Assembly (NCBI GenBank): GCA_905214545.1
Contig: CAJMMO010000001.1
Coordinates: 385,235-449,234, forward strand
Origin: an uncultured bacterium
GTDB taxonomy: Bacteria > Bacillota > Bacilli > Lactobacillales > Lactobacillaceae
Direction of reading: 5' to 3'
Length of the DNA: 64,000 nucleotides
Of the stretch, positions 7,446 through 15,470 are shown in pieces; the first letter of the stretch is position 1, and each line of letters starts with the position of its first letter. A model generated the notes under the pieces. It made no database searches and was not told where the DNA came from. It worked only from the letters and a program-made list of their open reading frames with translations. Made by a program: the position numbers and the translations under genes.

Positions 7446-9738
7446 ATTGCAAATGAACCGGTTTCAAATCGGCCATGCCGATCATCGGGTCAATGCTGCC
7501 GTCTTTGATCTTGTGCGGCGTCAGCACATAATCTTCTTTTTCTGCTGCCGGCCCCATGACCTTGACCAGCTGGGCCACCAGCCCGGTCTGCCGGTCGTTG
7601 CCTGGGGTGTGCAGGGCTTGGGCAAAGGCCTCGGGCTGGCCGACCAGGACCAGGTTGTCAGCCGCACGCGTGATCGCCGTGTACAGCAGGTTGCGCCGCA
7701 GCATCAAATAGTTGCGGCGGGTCAAAGCCAAGATCACCAGTGGGAACTCCGAGCCTTGGGCCTTGTGGATGCTGATGGCGTAGGCGTGGGTCAAGTCGAG
7801 CAGGTCTTTTTTGTCAAAATAGACATCGCGGTCATCAAACTCAGCGATCAGACAGTCGCGGCTTTGGTCGGGCTCTAAACCGACGATCTTGCCGATCTGG
7901 CCATTGTAGACGTTTTTCTCCGGGTTGTTTTGCAGCTGCAAGACCCGGTCGCCGATCTTAAAGACCTCGTCGTGGGCCTTGAGCTCTTTGTCTGAGTGCT
8001 TGTCGTTTAACACGTCCTGCAGGGCGACGTTTAACTCGTTGATGCCGCCGGGGCCCTGGTACATCGCGGTCAGGACCTGGATGTCGTCTAAGGCAAACTT
8101 GCGCGCGGCCAGCTGGCTTATCTTGACGACGGCCTCTGTCACCTGCCCCGGCTGAGCCGGGATAAAGGAGTAGTTCGCCGTTTTTTGAAAAAGGCTTTGC
8201 TCGCTCTGGCCGCTGTTGACGGCGTGAGCCAGGTCGATGATCGTCGAGCTGCTCTCCTGGCGGTGGATGTGCGTCAGCTTCGTCGTCGCAAACTCCCCGC
8301 TGGCGATCAGGTCTGCGAAGATGTTGCCGGGCCCGACCGACGGCAGCTGGTCCTTGTCGCCGACAAAGACCAGGTGCTTAGTCTCGTTGATCGAATCGAC
8401 CAGTTTTTTAAACAAAAACATGTCGACCATGGACATCTCGTCGACGATCAGGATGTCGCCGTTCAATTCATTTAAGTCGTCCAGGCTGTCGCCGTCAATC
8501 CCGATGCCCAGCAGGCGGTGGATCGTCTTGGCCGGCAGCTTGGTTACTTCGCTCATCTTCTTGGCAGCCCGGCCGGTCGGCGCCGCCAGCAAAAACGGCG
8601 TCTGGTCGGCGTCCAGCGCGGCCGCCGGGATGTCGGCCAGCTCGCGCAGGCACAGCAGGATCCCGTTGATGATCGTGGTCTTGCCCGTGCCCGGGCCGCC
8701 GGTTAACAGCGAGATCCGGTGCGTCAGCGCATTCTTAATGGCCTGTTTTTGCGTGTCGTCGTAGCTGATCCGCAGGCTTTTTTCGGCGTGCGCAATCGCT
8801 TCTTGGATCTCGTCATCTTTAAACTTGCTGTGCTCTGCCGCCTGCTCCAGCCGGTTCAAGCTGGCCGCAATGTCTGCTTCGTCTTGGTAGTTTTGCTGTA
8901 AAAAGACGCGTCCGGAATCGACCACCAGCCGGCCCTTTTGCACCAGGTCCTGCAGGCACTTTTTTAACAGCTCGTCTTCTTGGGCAGCAAGCAGCTGGCC
9001 GGCGCTGGCCAGCAGCTGTTCTTCAGTCAGGTAGGTGTTGCCGTCTTCTCCTAAAGAATGCAGCAGCACGGCCTGCAAAGCGCCCGCCAGCCGCCGCGGG
9101 TCGGTTGCTTCAATATTTAAACTTTCCGCAATCCTGTCGGCGGTCTTAAAGCCGTAGCCGCTGACCTTGCCCAGCGGCTCATATGGGTTGGCCTTGATCT
9201 TGTCGCTGGCCTGGTCGCGATATTCGTGGTAAAGCGCGTTGGCGGCGCGCTTGCCGACGCCGAACTTGGCCAAGCTCAAGACAAAGTCGGAATAAGAGTC
9301 CATCTTGGTCAGCCCGTTTAACAGCGAGTCTTTTTGCTTGCGGGTAAGCGACAGCGTGGCAATCTTGCTGGGCTTGTTTTTTAAAATATTCAAGGCGTCG
9401 GGGCCCAGCTCGGAGACAATCTTTTCGGCGGCCTTGGCCCCAATCCCCGGGAAGGACTTGCCCGCCAAAAAGGCCCGGACCGAACTGGCCTCTTTAGGCA
9501 AGACGGTCTGGTAAGTATTGACCTTAAACTGCAGGCCGAACTTCGGGTGGCGGACCAGCTCGCCCGTAAAGCGGTAGCTGGCGCCGATCTTTAAGTCGTC
9601 GAAGTTGCCGGTCACCCGGATTTCGGGTTCGTCATAGCCGGCCAGCTCGCCGACAATGGCGACCGACAAGATCTTAAACATGCTGGTGTCGCTTTGGAAG
9701 ACTTCGCCTTCCAGCTCACCGACAAAGCTTTGCGTCAT
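7444..9738 (-). CDS. recD2: RecD2-type DNA helicase (RecD/TraA family)
   Basis: ATP-driven 5'-3' DNA helicase outside a RecBCD complex, tied to replication-fork and repair work. The 764 aa begin with an OB-like domain (GELEGEV, FTGELVRHPKFGLQF), then helix-hairpin-helix repeats (FPGIGAKAAEKI; SGYGFKTADRIA), then the SF1 core with GGPGTGKTTIING (Walker A), DEMSMVD (motif II), GDKDQLPSVG (motif III) and a C-terminal HKAQGSEF. Its ATG overlaps the TPR-gene stop by 4 nt (ATGA). The order mnmA, TPR, recD2 resembles B. subtilis trmU-yrrB-yrrC. Confidence 0.95.
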   Translation of the reverse strand: MTQSFVGELEGEVFQSDTSMFKILSVAIVGELAGYDEPEIRVTGNFDDLKIGASYRFTGELVRHPKFGLQFKVNTYQTVLPKEASSVRAFLAGKSFPGIGAKAAEKIVSELGPDALNILKNKPSKIATLSLTRKQKDSLLNGLTKMDSYSDFVLSLAKFGVGKRAANALYHEYRDQASDKIKANPYEPLGKVSGYGFKTADRIAESLNIEATDPRRLAGALQAVLLHSLGEDGNTYLTEEQLLASAGQLLAAQEDELLKKCLQDLVQKGRLVVDSGRVFLQQNYQDEADIAASLNRLEQAAEHSKFKDDEIQEAIAHAEKSLRISYDDTQKQAIKNALTHRISLLTGGPGTGKTTIINGILLCLRELADIPAAALDADQTPFLLAAPTGRAAKKMSEVTKLPAKTIHRLLGIGIDGDSLDDLNELNGDILIVDEMSMVDMFLFKKLVDSINETKHLVFVGDKDQLPSVGPGNIFADLIASGEFATTKLTHIHRQESSSTIIDLAHAVNSGQSEQSLFQKTANYSFIPAQPGQVTEAVVKISQLAARKFALDDIQVLTAMYQGPGGINELNVALQDVLNDKHSDKELKAHDEVFKIGDRVLQLQNNPEKNVYNGQIGKIVGLEPDQSRDCLIAEFDDRDVYFDKKDLLDLTHAYAISIHKAQGSEFPLVILALTRRNYLMLRRNLLYTAITRAADNLVLVGQPEAFAQALHTPGNDRQTGLVAQLVKVMGPAAEKEDYVLTPHKIKDGSIDPMIGMADLKPVHLQ

Positions 9739-10379
9739 GAATTATTTTTCCTCTTCTTCACTAACTGCAGCAGGCCGTCGTATTGCTTTTGCGCCCGTAA
9801 AAAGTAGTGCTCGTCTTTTTTCCTGCTTTGGGCAAAATATTGCTCGGCCTGGGCGCGGTCGCGCGTCAGGCTGCTGACCCCTAGCAAAAACCAGACTTTG
9901 GCTGAACGACTGCTTTCCGGAATCTGCAGCAGGCTGCTTTCAGCACGCTCCAGGTCGCCTTGGGCTAGCCAGAGGTCGCCGAGCAGTTCCTTGGCATCGT
10001 TGTCAGGATGCTTGATGGCCAAAACGTGCGCCAGGCCCTGGGCCGGCTGGCCCAGCTTCAAATAGACCAGCCCTTTTTGGTAGAGGTTGGCGTCATCGTT
10101 AGGCAGCTTTTTCAAAAGCCCCAAGGCCTTTTGAAAGTCGCCCTGGTAGTAGTAGCAAATGGCCAAGTTGTAGTCGAGCAGCTCGGGCTTTGCGACCAGG
10201 TGCTTGGCCTTAGTCAAAAGCTCTGCGGCCTGATCCGCACTGCCCTGCTCAAGCAGGTAGGTCGACAGCTGCAAATAATTGTCGAGCTGGCGGGGGCGTT
10301 TATCGATTGCGGCCACCAAGACGTGAATGGCCTCTTTGACCTGGCCTTTTTCATAAAGTTCTGCGCTTTTTTCGTTCAT
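9735..10379 (-). CDS. Tetratricopeptide-repeat protein (YrrB-like)
   Basis: A 214-aa soluble helical-repeat protein. TPR-like units can be seen around AELYEKGQVKEAIHVLVAAID, YYQGDFQKALGLLKKLP and LAQGDLERAESSLLQIP. TPR proteins are scaffolds and the partner is unknown. The start is the ATG at 10379 that overlaps the upstream stop as TAATG; a longer reading from 10433 would run into the upstream gene. It lies between the mutase-family gene and recD2, the same neighbourhood as yrrB in Bacillus. Confidence 0.88.
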   Translation of the reverse strand: MNEKSAELYEKGQVKEAIHVLVAAIDKRPRQLDNYLQLSTYLLEQGSADQAAELLTKAKHLVAKPELLDYNLAICYYYQGDFQKALGLLKKLPNDDANLYQKGLVYLKLGQPAQGLAHVLAIKHPDNDAKELLGDLWLAQGDLERAESSLLQIPESSRSAKVWFLLGVSSLTRDRAQAEQYFAQSRKKDEHYFLRAQKQYDGLLQLVKKRKNNS

Positions 10380-11038
10380 TACAATAAGTCCGTCTTTGAA
10401 AGCTTGCGGCCCAGAAAACTCGTGTCGTTCCATTTGACAATGTGAAAAGTCTGGCCGCCGTCATCAGTTTCTAAAATCGTCAGGCTGGTGTTGCCCAAAC
10501 CGCCGTTTTTACGCAGCTCAGCTAACGGGTAGCCCAGCAGGCCGCCCATCATCGCACTCAAGGCGGCGCCGTGGCTCACTGCTAACACCTTGTCGTCAGG
10601 GTCAGAGTATTGTTCTGCCGCCTGGCGCGCAAACTTTTTGCCGCGGGCAATCACGTGCGGGTAGCTTTCGGCGTGGAAGACGCTGGCGTCGTAGCGGTCG
10701 GGGTGGTTCCAGAAGTTATCCATTTGGACTGGCTCCTGTTTAGCCACCTCGTCGAAGTGGCGGCCTTCCATGTCGCCCAAGTCAAACTCGCGCAGCAATT
10801 CTTCTTTGTGCACGGGCAGCTTGGACCCCATCGCATCCCTGATGCCGCAGGCGGTGTGGTAGGCCCGGGGCAAGGGACTGGCGTAAATTGCCTGAAAGTC
10901 CGTGCCCTGCAAGTGCTGGCCCAGCTTTTTAATGTCGGCCAGGCTTTGAGGCAGCAGCGGCGAATCGCCGTGAGCGCCTTGAAAACGGCTGGCCAAGTTC
11001 CATTCTGTTTTACCGTGTCTCACGAAATAAATCTGCAT
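10379..11038 (-). CDS. Histidine phosphatase superfamily (phosphoglycerate-mutase-like)
   Basis: A 219-aa member of the phosphoglycerate mutase/histidine phosphatase clan. It starts MQIYFVRHGKTEWN with the RHG phosphohistidine motif; YASPLPRA and a later catalytic-type SHGAALSAMM complete the site. It is probably a small-molecule phosphatase rather than the glycolytic mutase, given the short length and lone context, but the substrate is unknown. ATG 11038 follows AAGGAG; the longer reading from 11089 has no support. A promoter lies just upstream and the TPR gene is coupled downstream. Confidence 0.9.
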   Translation of the reverse strand: MQIYFVRHGKTEWNLASRFQGAHGDSPLLPQSLADIKKLGQHLQGTDFQAIYASPLPRAYHTACGIRDAMGSKLPVHKEELLREFDLGDMEGRHFDEVAKQEPVQMDNFWNHPDRYDASVFHAESYPHVIARGKKFARQAAEQYSDPDDKVLAVSHGAALSAMMGGLLGYPLAELRKNGGLGNTSLTILETDDGGQTFHIVKWNDTSFLGRKLSKTDLL

Positions 11039-11060
11039 TGTAAAAAACTCCTTAGTAACA

Positions 11061-11089
11061 ATTATGAATTGTTGGCCGCCCCTATGCAA
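11061..11089 (-). promoter_or_regulatory. Promoter of the mutase-TPR-recD2 unit
   Basis: Minus-strand TTGCAT, 17-nt spacer, CATAAT. It lies immediately after the mnmA terminator, so this three-gene unit can be transcribed on its own. Confidence 0.65.
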
Positions 11090-11092
11090 ACA

Positions 11093-11122
11093 AAAATAGA
11101 CCCCTGAATGTCTTCAGGGGTC
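11093..11122 (-). terminator. Terminator of mnmA
   Basis: GACCCCTGAA and TTCAGGGGTC form a perfect 10-bp stem, followed on the minus strand by TATTTTTGTTT. Confidence 0.85.
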
Positions 11123-11135
11123 TTTATTTCGTCAA

Positions 11136-12263
11136 TTAAACCAGTTGCAAAGCCTTGGCGTGGCGGTAGGCACGGTCGATCGTGCCGCCGCCCAGGCATT
11201 CTTCGCCATGGTACAAGACCAGGGCCTGCCCTGGCGTCACAGCGCGCGCCGGCTCGTCAAAGTCGATCGTCGCCGTGTTGTCTTTTGCGTGGTAGTGCAA
11301 AGTGACGCCGACGTCAGGCTGACGGTAGCGGAACTTGGCTGAGCAGTGCAAGTCGAAGTCGTGGTCCGGCTGGCCCGTGAAAAAGGACATGCCGCTTGCG
11401 ACCAGCTGGTCGGAGTAAAGCAGGTCAGAATCGTAGCCCTGCTCGACGATCAGGCGGTTGTTCTTCAGGTCCTTGCCGACGACAAACCAAGGCGCAGTCG
11501 ACTCTTTGGTTGAGCCCAGTCCTAAGCCTGAACGCTGGCCGATGGTGTAGTACATCAAACCTGCGTGCTGGCCGACCACTTTGCCGTCGGGCGTGACCAT
11601 CTCGCCGGCCTTGGCCGGCAGAAACTCGGACAAGAACTTGTTAAAGTTGCGCTCGCCGATGAAGCAGATCCCGGTGGAATCCTTCTTCTTGGCAGTGGCC
11701 AGGCCGTATTTTTCAGCAATGGTGCGCACTTGCGGCTTGGTCAAGTCGGCCAGCGGGAAGATGACCTTGCTCAGCTGTTTTTGCGACAGCTGGCTCAAGA
11801 AGTAGGTCTGGTCCTTGTTGCCGTCTTTCGGCCGCATCATGTGCACGATGCCGCGGTCGTCTTTGTAGGTCTTAGCATAGTGGCCCATCGCGATGTAGTC
11901 GGCATCAAGTTTCATGGCAAAGTCTAAAAACGACTTGAACTTGATCTCCTTGTTGCACATCACGTCCGGGTTCGGCGTGCGGCCTTTTTTGTATTCGCCT
12001 AAGAAATATTGGAAAACGCGTTCCCAGTATTCTTTTTCAAAGTTGATGGCGTAATAAGGGATGCCGATCTTATCAGCAACCTTTTTCACGTCCTCGTAGT
12101 CTTCGGTGGCCGTGCACACGCCGGAGTCGTCGGATTCGTCCCAGTTTTTCATGAAGACGCCGACGACGTCATAACCCTGCTGCTTTAAAAGCAAGGCGGA
12201 GACACTGGAGTCAACGCCGCCACTCATGCCGACGACAACTCGGGTCTTGCTGTTGTCCTTCAC
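11136..12263 (-). CDS. mnmA: tRNA 2-thiouridylase MnmA
   Basis: Adds sulfur to U34 of tRNA Lys, Glu and Gln, using ATP to adenylate the base and a persulfide from a cysteine desulfurase. The PP-loop MSGGVDSSVSALLL is at the N terminus; the catalytic cysteines sit in PDVMCNKEIKF and TGICFIGERNF; the C-terminal part is the usual beta-barrel. Its 375 aa are typical. It comes just after DUF1831 and the cysteine desulfurase gene, so the sulfur donor is encoded next door. Confidence 0.97.
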   Translation of the reverse strand: MKDNSKTRVVVGMSGGVDSSVSALLLKQQGYDVVGVFMKNWDESDDSGVCTATEDYEDVKKVADKIGIPYYAINFEKEYWERVFQYFLGEYKKGRTPNPDVMCNKEIKFKSFLDFAMKLDADYIAMGHYAKTYKDDRGIVHMMRPKDGNKDQTYFLSQLSQKQLSKVIFPLADLTKPQVRTIAEKYGLATAKKKDSTGICFIGERNFNKFLSEFLPAKAGEMVTPDGKVVGQHAGLMYYTIGQRSGLGLGSTKESTAPWFVVGKDLKNNRLIVEQGYDSDLLYSDQLVASGMSFFTGQPDHDFDLHCSAKFRYRQPDVGVTLHYHAKDNTATIDFDEPARAVTPGQALVLYHGEECLGGGTIDRAYRHAKALQLV

Positions 12264-12265
12264 TG

Positions 12266-12610
12266 CTAATCATCCTTTACTTCAACGATAATTTTACGTT
12301 CTTCTAGGTCTTTGATGATGTAGTCGAGCAGTTCAACGGTCTTAGCCAGCTGCTTGTTTTTAAAGATGTTCACCTTTTGCAGGCCGTTGCGGTCGGTAAC
12401 GACCATGGTCAGGTGGTTTAAGTCCTTGTTGATGGTAATCTTCAGCTCGGTCGGCGCGTCGTAGGGCGAGTCGTTGTAGAGCGGGTGCTGGTAGTTGAAA
12501 TTGCCTAAGCGGGTCTTGTTGAAGCCCACGTCGGTCAGCGCGTACAGCTTTAAATCAGGACTTAAAGCAAACTTCCGGGTATCACCGTTAATCTTGACAA
12601 TGTTGCTCAT
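12266..12610 (-). CDS. DUF1831 family protein, between cysteine desulfurase and mnmA
   Basis: A 114-aa protein, MSNIVKINGDTRKFALSPD at the N terminus, matching the DUF1831 family of lactobacilli. No catalytic motif is obvious; it looks like a compact alpha/beta domain. ATG 12610 follows GTGAGG at 8 nt; the longer reading from 12739 runs back into the iscS coding end and is unlikely. Its fixed place between a cysteine desulfurase and mnmA suggests help in sulfur transfer to MnmA, but that is inference only. Confidence 0.85.
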   Translation of the reverse strand: MSNIVKINGDTRKFALSPDLKLYALTDVGFNKTRLGNFNYQHPLYNDSPYDAPTELKITINKDLNHLTMVVTDRNGLQKVNIFKNKQLAKTVELLDYIIKDLEERKIIVEVKDD

Positions 12611-12659
12611 TTCAAAAGCCTCACTAACAAATAATAAGCAAAAATGATAAAAAAGACAA

Positions 12660-13808
12660 CTATTTAACCAGGTCCTGCATGATCGCGCACAAGGCATCCG
12701 CAAACTTTTCAACTTCAGCCGCGGTGTTGTAGCGGCCAAAACTGATCCGGATCGATTCGCTGACGCGCGGCGAGTCTGCCCCGTACATCGCCGTCAGCAC
12801 GTGCGACGGTTCCAGCGAACCGGCCGTGCAGGCCGACCCGCCCGAAACGGCAAAGCCGGCCAGGTCCAGCCTGGTCAAAAGCACATAGGTGGTCACGCCC
12901 GGCAAGTGCAGGTTCAAGACGTGGTGGGAAACGGACCCGGTCAAGCTGCCGTTGACCTCAAATTTGACGCCGGCCGCAGTCAGCCTGTCTAAAATGATTT
13001 GCTGGAAAGACTTGTACTTGTCTTGCAGTGCGGTCTTATCGATTTTGTCCAGCTCGCTGACGGCTTCACCAAAGCCGGCGATGCCCGGCACGTTCTCGGT
13101 GCCGGCGCGCCGCTTCAGCTCCTGCTCGCCGCCTAAGATAAAGCTTGGCAGCTGGCAGCCGCTTCTGGCGTACAAAAAGCCTAAGAGCTTCGGACCGTTG
13201 ATCTTGTGGGCCGAAGTAGACAAAAAGTCGATCTGCATTTTTTCAACGTCAATGTCGATATTGCCTAAGCCCTGGACGGCGTCGACGTGGAAGTAGGCGT
13301 TGGTCGGCTTGACCAACTTGCCGATCTCGGCCAGCGGCATGATGCTGCCGACTTCGTTGTTGACGGCCATGACTGACACCAGGATCGTGTCCGGCGTCAG
13401 CTCGCGCTTTAGCTGGTCCAAACTGATCTGCCCGTTTTCATCGACGTCTAAGTAGACGACGTTAAAGCCCTCTTGCTCGAGCCGGTGCATGGGGTTTAAG
13501 ACGCTGGGGTGTTCGATCTTGGTCGTGATGATCTTCTTGCCGATTTCCCTGCGCGCCCGTGCGGTCCCGAAAATGGCGGTGTTGTTGCTCTCGGTGCCGC
13601 CGGAAGTGAAGATAATTTCACCGGGCTTGGCCCCGATGGCGTCGGCGATCACGGCCCGGGCCTTTTCAACCGCGCTGCGGGCCTTGCGGCCGATGGCGTG
13701 GGTGCTGGAGGCGTTGCCGTAGTCGTGCGCCATTTCCTCGCTCATGACCTTGACGACGCCGGGCGCCATGGGTGTGGTGGCGGCGTTGTCTAAGTAGATT
13801 TCTTTCAT
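12660..13808 (-). CDS. iscS: Cysteine desulfurase (IscS/NifS family) next to mnmA
   Basis: PLP enzyme that turns cysteine into alanine and an enzyme-bound persulfide. It shows LDNAATTPM at the N terminus, SGGTESNN, the PLP lysine in SAHKINGPKLLG and the catalytic Cys in SGGSACTAGSLEPSHVL, for 382 aa. Its ATG overlaps the mtnN stop (ATGA). With mnmA two genes on, it is the likely sulfur donor for U34 thiolation, as YrvO is in Bacillus. A second desulfurase at 41806 serves thiI. Confidence 0.96.
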   Translation of the reverse strand: MKEIYLDNAATTPMAPGVVKVMSEEMAHDYGNASSTHAIGRKARSAVEKARAVIADAIGAKPGEIIFTSGGTESNNTAIFGTARARREIGKKIITTKIEHPSVLNPMHRLEQEGFNVVYLDVDENGQISLDQLKRELTPDTILVSVMAVNNEVGSIMPLAEIGKLVKPTNAYFHVDAVQGLGNIDIDVEKMQIDFLSTSAHKINGPKLLGFLYARSGCQLPSFILGGEQELKRRAGTENVPGIAGFGEAVSELDKIDKTALQDKYKSFQQIILDRLTAAGVKFEVNGSLTGSVSHHVLNLHLPGVTTYVLLTRLDLAGFAVSGGSACTAGSLEPSHVLTAMYGADSPRVSESIRISFGRYNTAAEVEKFADALCAIMQDLVK

Positions 13809-14512
13809 TGCTTGTTCATCTTCTCAGTCTGTAAAAATTCCACGATCAGCTTGGCTGCCTTGGCGCCTACTTCTTCAACGAACTGGTCGAAGTTCATGTT
13901 GGCATCGGCATCCCCGTTGTCGGAGACTGCGCGCAGGCCGATCAGCGGCTTGTCGAAGTGGTAAGCGACTTGAGCCAAAGCGGCCCCTTCCATCTCGGCT
14001 GCTAAAGCAGTCGGGAAGTCGTTTTCGATCGCTTCTTTTTGGACAGGACTGGCTAAGAAGCTGTCGCCGGTAACGATCAAACCCTTTTTAAAAGCTACGC
14101 CTTTTTCCGTCAAAAAGTCGGCAAAGGCGGCAGCGTATTCGTTGTTGGTCGGGAAGCTGGCCGGTTCGTGCGGGATCTGCCCTACTTTGTAGTTGCCCGC
14201 CGCCTGGCAGTGGACGTCGTAGTAGGAAAAGCCGTCGGCCAAGATCAGGTCCTTGAGCTTGACGTCTTCAGCCAGAGAACCGGCAGAACCCGTCATGATG
14301 ACCAGGTCGATGTCTTCACAAGCAAGCAGGCTGGCCAGGTTCATGGCCGCTTGCCCCTTGCCGATGCCGGACAGGCCTAAGAAGATCTCGTTTTGGCCCA
14401 GGTGGAACAGCCGGTAGCTGGTCACCCCGTATTTTTTAATCCGTTCGGCCGGAAAACGCTGCAGGTAGAACTGCGCTTCGACTTCCATCGGGACAATTAA
14501 AGCAATTTTCAT
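13805..14512 (-). CDS. mtnN: 5'-methylthioadenosine/S-adenosylhomocysteine nucleosidase
   Basis: Cleaves MTA and SAH to adenine plus a thio-ribose sugar, relieving inhibition of methylases and feeding methyl-cycle or LuxS chemistry. The 235 aa begin MKIALIVPMEVEAQF and contain SGIGKGQAAMN, MTGSAGSL, the substrate-site AAEMEGAALAQVA and RAVSDNGD. ATG 14512 follows TAGGAGG; a longer reading from 14566 enters the preceding small gene. Its stop overlaps the iscS start by 4 nt. Confidence 0.96.
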   Translation of the reverse strand: MKIALIVPMEVEAQFYLQRFPAERIKKYGVTSYRLFHLGQNEIFLGLSGIGKGQAAMNLASLLACEDIDLVIMTGSAGSLAEDVKLKDLILADGFSYYDVHCQAAGNYKVGQIPHEPASFPTNNEYAAAFADFLTEKGVAFKKGLIVTGDSFLASPVQKEAIENDFPTALAAEMEGAALAQVAYHFDKPLIGLRAVSDNGDADANMNFDQFVEEVGAKAAKLIVEFLQTEKMNKQ

Positions 14513-14523
14513 GACAAAGCCTC

Positions 14524-14691
14524 CTAAAGCTTGAATAAGATCAGCAACACCAAGGCCAGCAGACACACCGTCACGATGATGGCGATGTTTAAGCGGTGGC
14601 GCATGCGGGCCGTTTTTTCCTCCACCGTGTTTTCGTGCTCTTGGGCGGCGTACTCTTGGCGCGTCTGCGGACGCTCTTCGTTATTCTGCAT
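14524..14691 (-). CDS. Small single-span membrane protein, 55 aa
   Basis: ATG 14691 lies inside the end of the Nudix gene in another frame, giving MQNNEERPQTRQEYAAQ, a charged 33-residue head, then one hydrophobic helix (IAIIVTVCLLALVLLILF) and a short KL tail. It ends 11 bases before mtnN. The tight 11-nt overlap upstream and close spacing downstream argue that it is a real coupled gene. I do not recognise the family; a one-span anchor with a cytoplasmic head is all that can be said. Confidence 0.72.
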   Translation of the reverse strand: MQNNEERPQTRQEYAAQEHENTVEEKTARMRHRLNIAIIVTVCLLALVLLILFKL

Positions 14692-15253
14692 CGTGCTTGC
14701 CTGCCGTGCCCGTCATCAGCATGTTCTCCCACAAGGAGATGGCCAGGATGGTCTTGGCGTCGACAATCTTGCCCTGGCTGAGCAGCTGCTTCATTTCGTC
14801 CAGGCTGTACCACTGGCGGGTCAAAAACTCGTCGTAGTCAAGCGGGCGCTTGTCGGCCAGCTCGGTTAAAGTGTCGCAGTAATAGAGGTACATCTTTTCG
14901 TTGCAAAAGCTGGCGGAAGAATAGAATTCCGAAACCTTTTCCCAGTATTCGGCCTTGTAGCCGCCTTCTTCGTTCAGCTCGCGCTTCATGGCTTCCAGCG
15001 GACTGGCGTCTTCGGGGTCAACCAGGCCGGCCGGGATTTCCAGGGTCACCTGTTTGATCGCTTCGCGCCATTGTCTGACCAGGAGCATCTTCTTGTCGGC
15101 GCTGACGGCGATCACGCCGCTGGCAGCCGGGTGGTCGACGACCTCGCGCGTAGCCGTTTCCCCGTTAGGCAGTTCAACGGTCCGGACGTCGACGTTGATC
15201 AGACGGCCGGTAAAGATATGTTTATTAGAAATTTCAGTCTCTTTGAGGTCCAT
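14681..15253 (-). CDS. Nudix hydrolase, ADP-ribose pyrophosphatase-like
   Basis: Likely hydrolyses ADP-ribose or related nucleotide sugars. The 190 aa carry TREVVDHPAASGVIAV, LLVRQWREAIKQVTLEIPAG and the Nudix glutamate cluster RELNEEGGY. The gap between the leading Gly of the box and REL is one residue longer than the strict Nudix spacing, so activity needs testing. ATG 15253 follows AAGGTGAG; a longer reading from 15346 runs through the cold-shock gene. It overlaps that gene by 20 nt and the 55-aa membrane gene by 11 nt. Confidence 0.9.
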   Translation of the reverse strand: MDLKETEISNKHIFTGRLINVDVRTVELPNGETATREVVDHPAASGVIAVSADKKMLLVRQWREAIKQVTLEIPAGLVDPEDASPLEAMKRELNEEGGYKAEYWEKVSEFYSSASFCNEKMYLYYCDTLTELADKRPLDYDEFLTRQWYSLDEMKQLLSQGKIVDAKTILAISLWENMLMTGTAGKHDAE

Positions 15254-15470
15254 GGTGCTCACCTTGCTTTTGCAAATAAACGTTGACGCACTGCAATCCC
15301 TTTCTGCCCTCTGCCAGCTGGTAAGACACAGCCTGGCCGGGCTCAAGCCGGGTAACGCCCGGCGTTTGGATTGCGGTCTTAAAAACGAAATAGGAAGAAT
15401 GAGTCAGATCATCTTCGATAAAGCCAAAGCTTTGATCATGATTGAACTGTTTAACAATGCCGGTTCGCAT
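15234..15470 (-). CDS. Divergent cold-shock-domain protein
   Basis: A 78-aa single CSD: MRTGIVKQFNHDQSFGFIEDD is the first strand plus RNP1, with Q-S-F-G-F-I in place of the usual K-G-F/Y-G-F-I, and RNP2 reads YFVFKTAI instead of the usual VFVHF. A Cys- and Gln-rich tail replaces the normal acidic end. It probably still binds single-stranded nucleic acid, with altered affinity. Its ATG overlaps the ileS stop as TAATG and its end overlaps the Nudix gene, so it is an integral part of the ileS operon rather than a free cold-shock gene. Confidence 0.82.
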   Translation of the reverse strand: MRTGIVKQFNHDQSFGFIEDDLTHSSYFVFKTAIQTPGVTRLEPGQAVSYQLAEGRKGLQCVNVYLQKQGEHHGPQRD

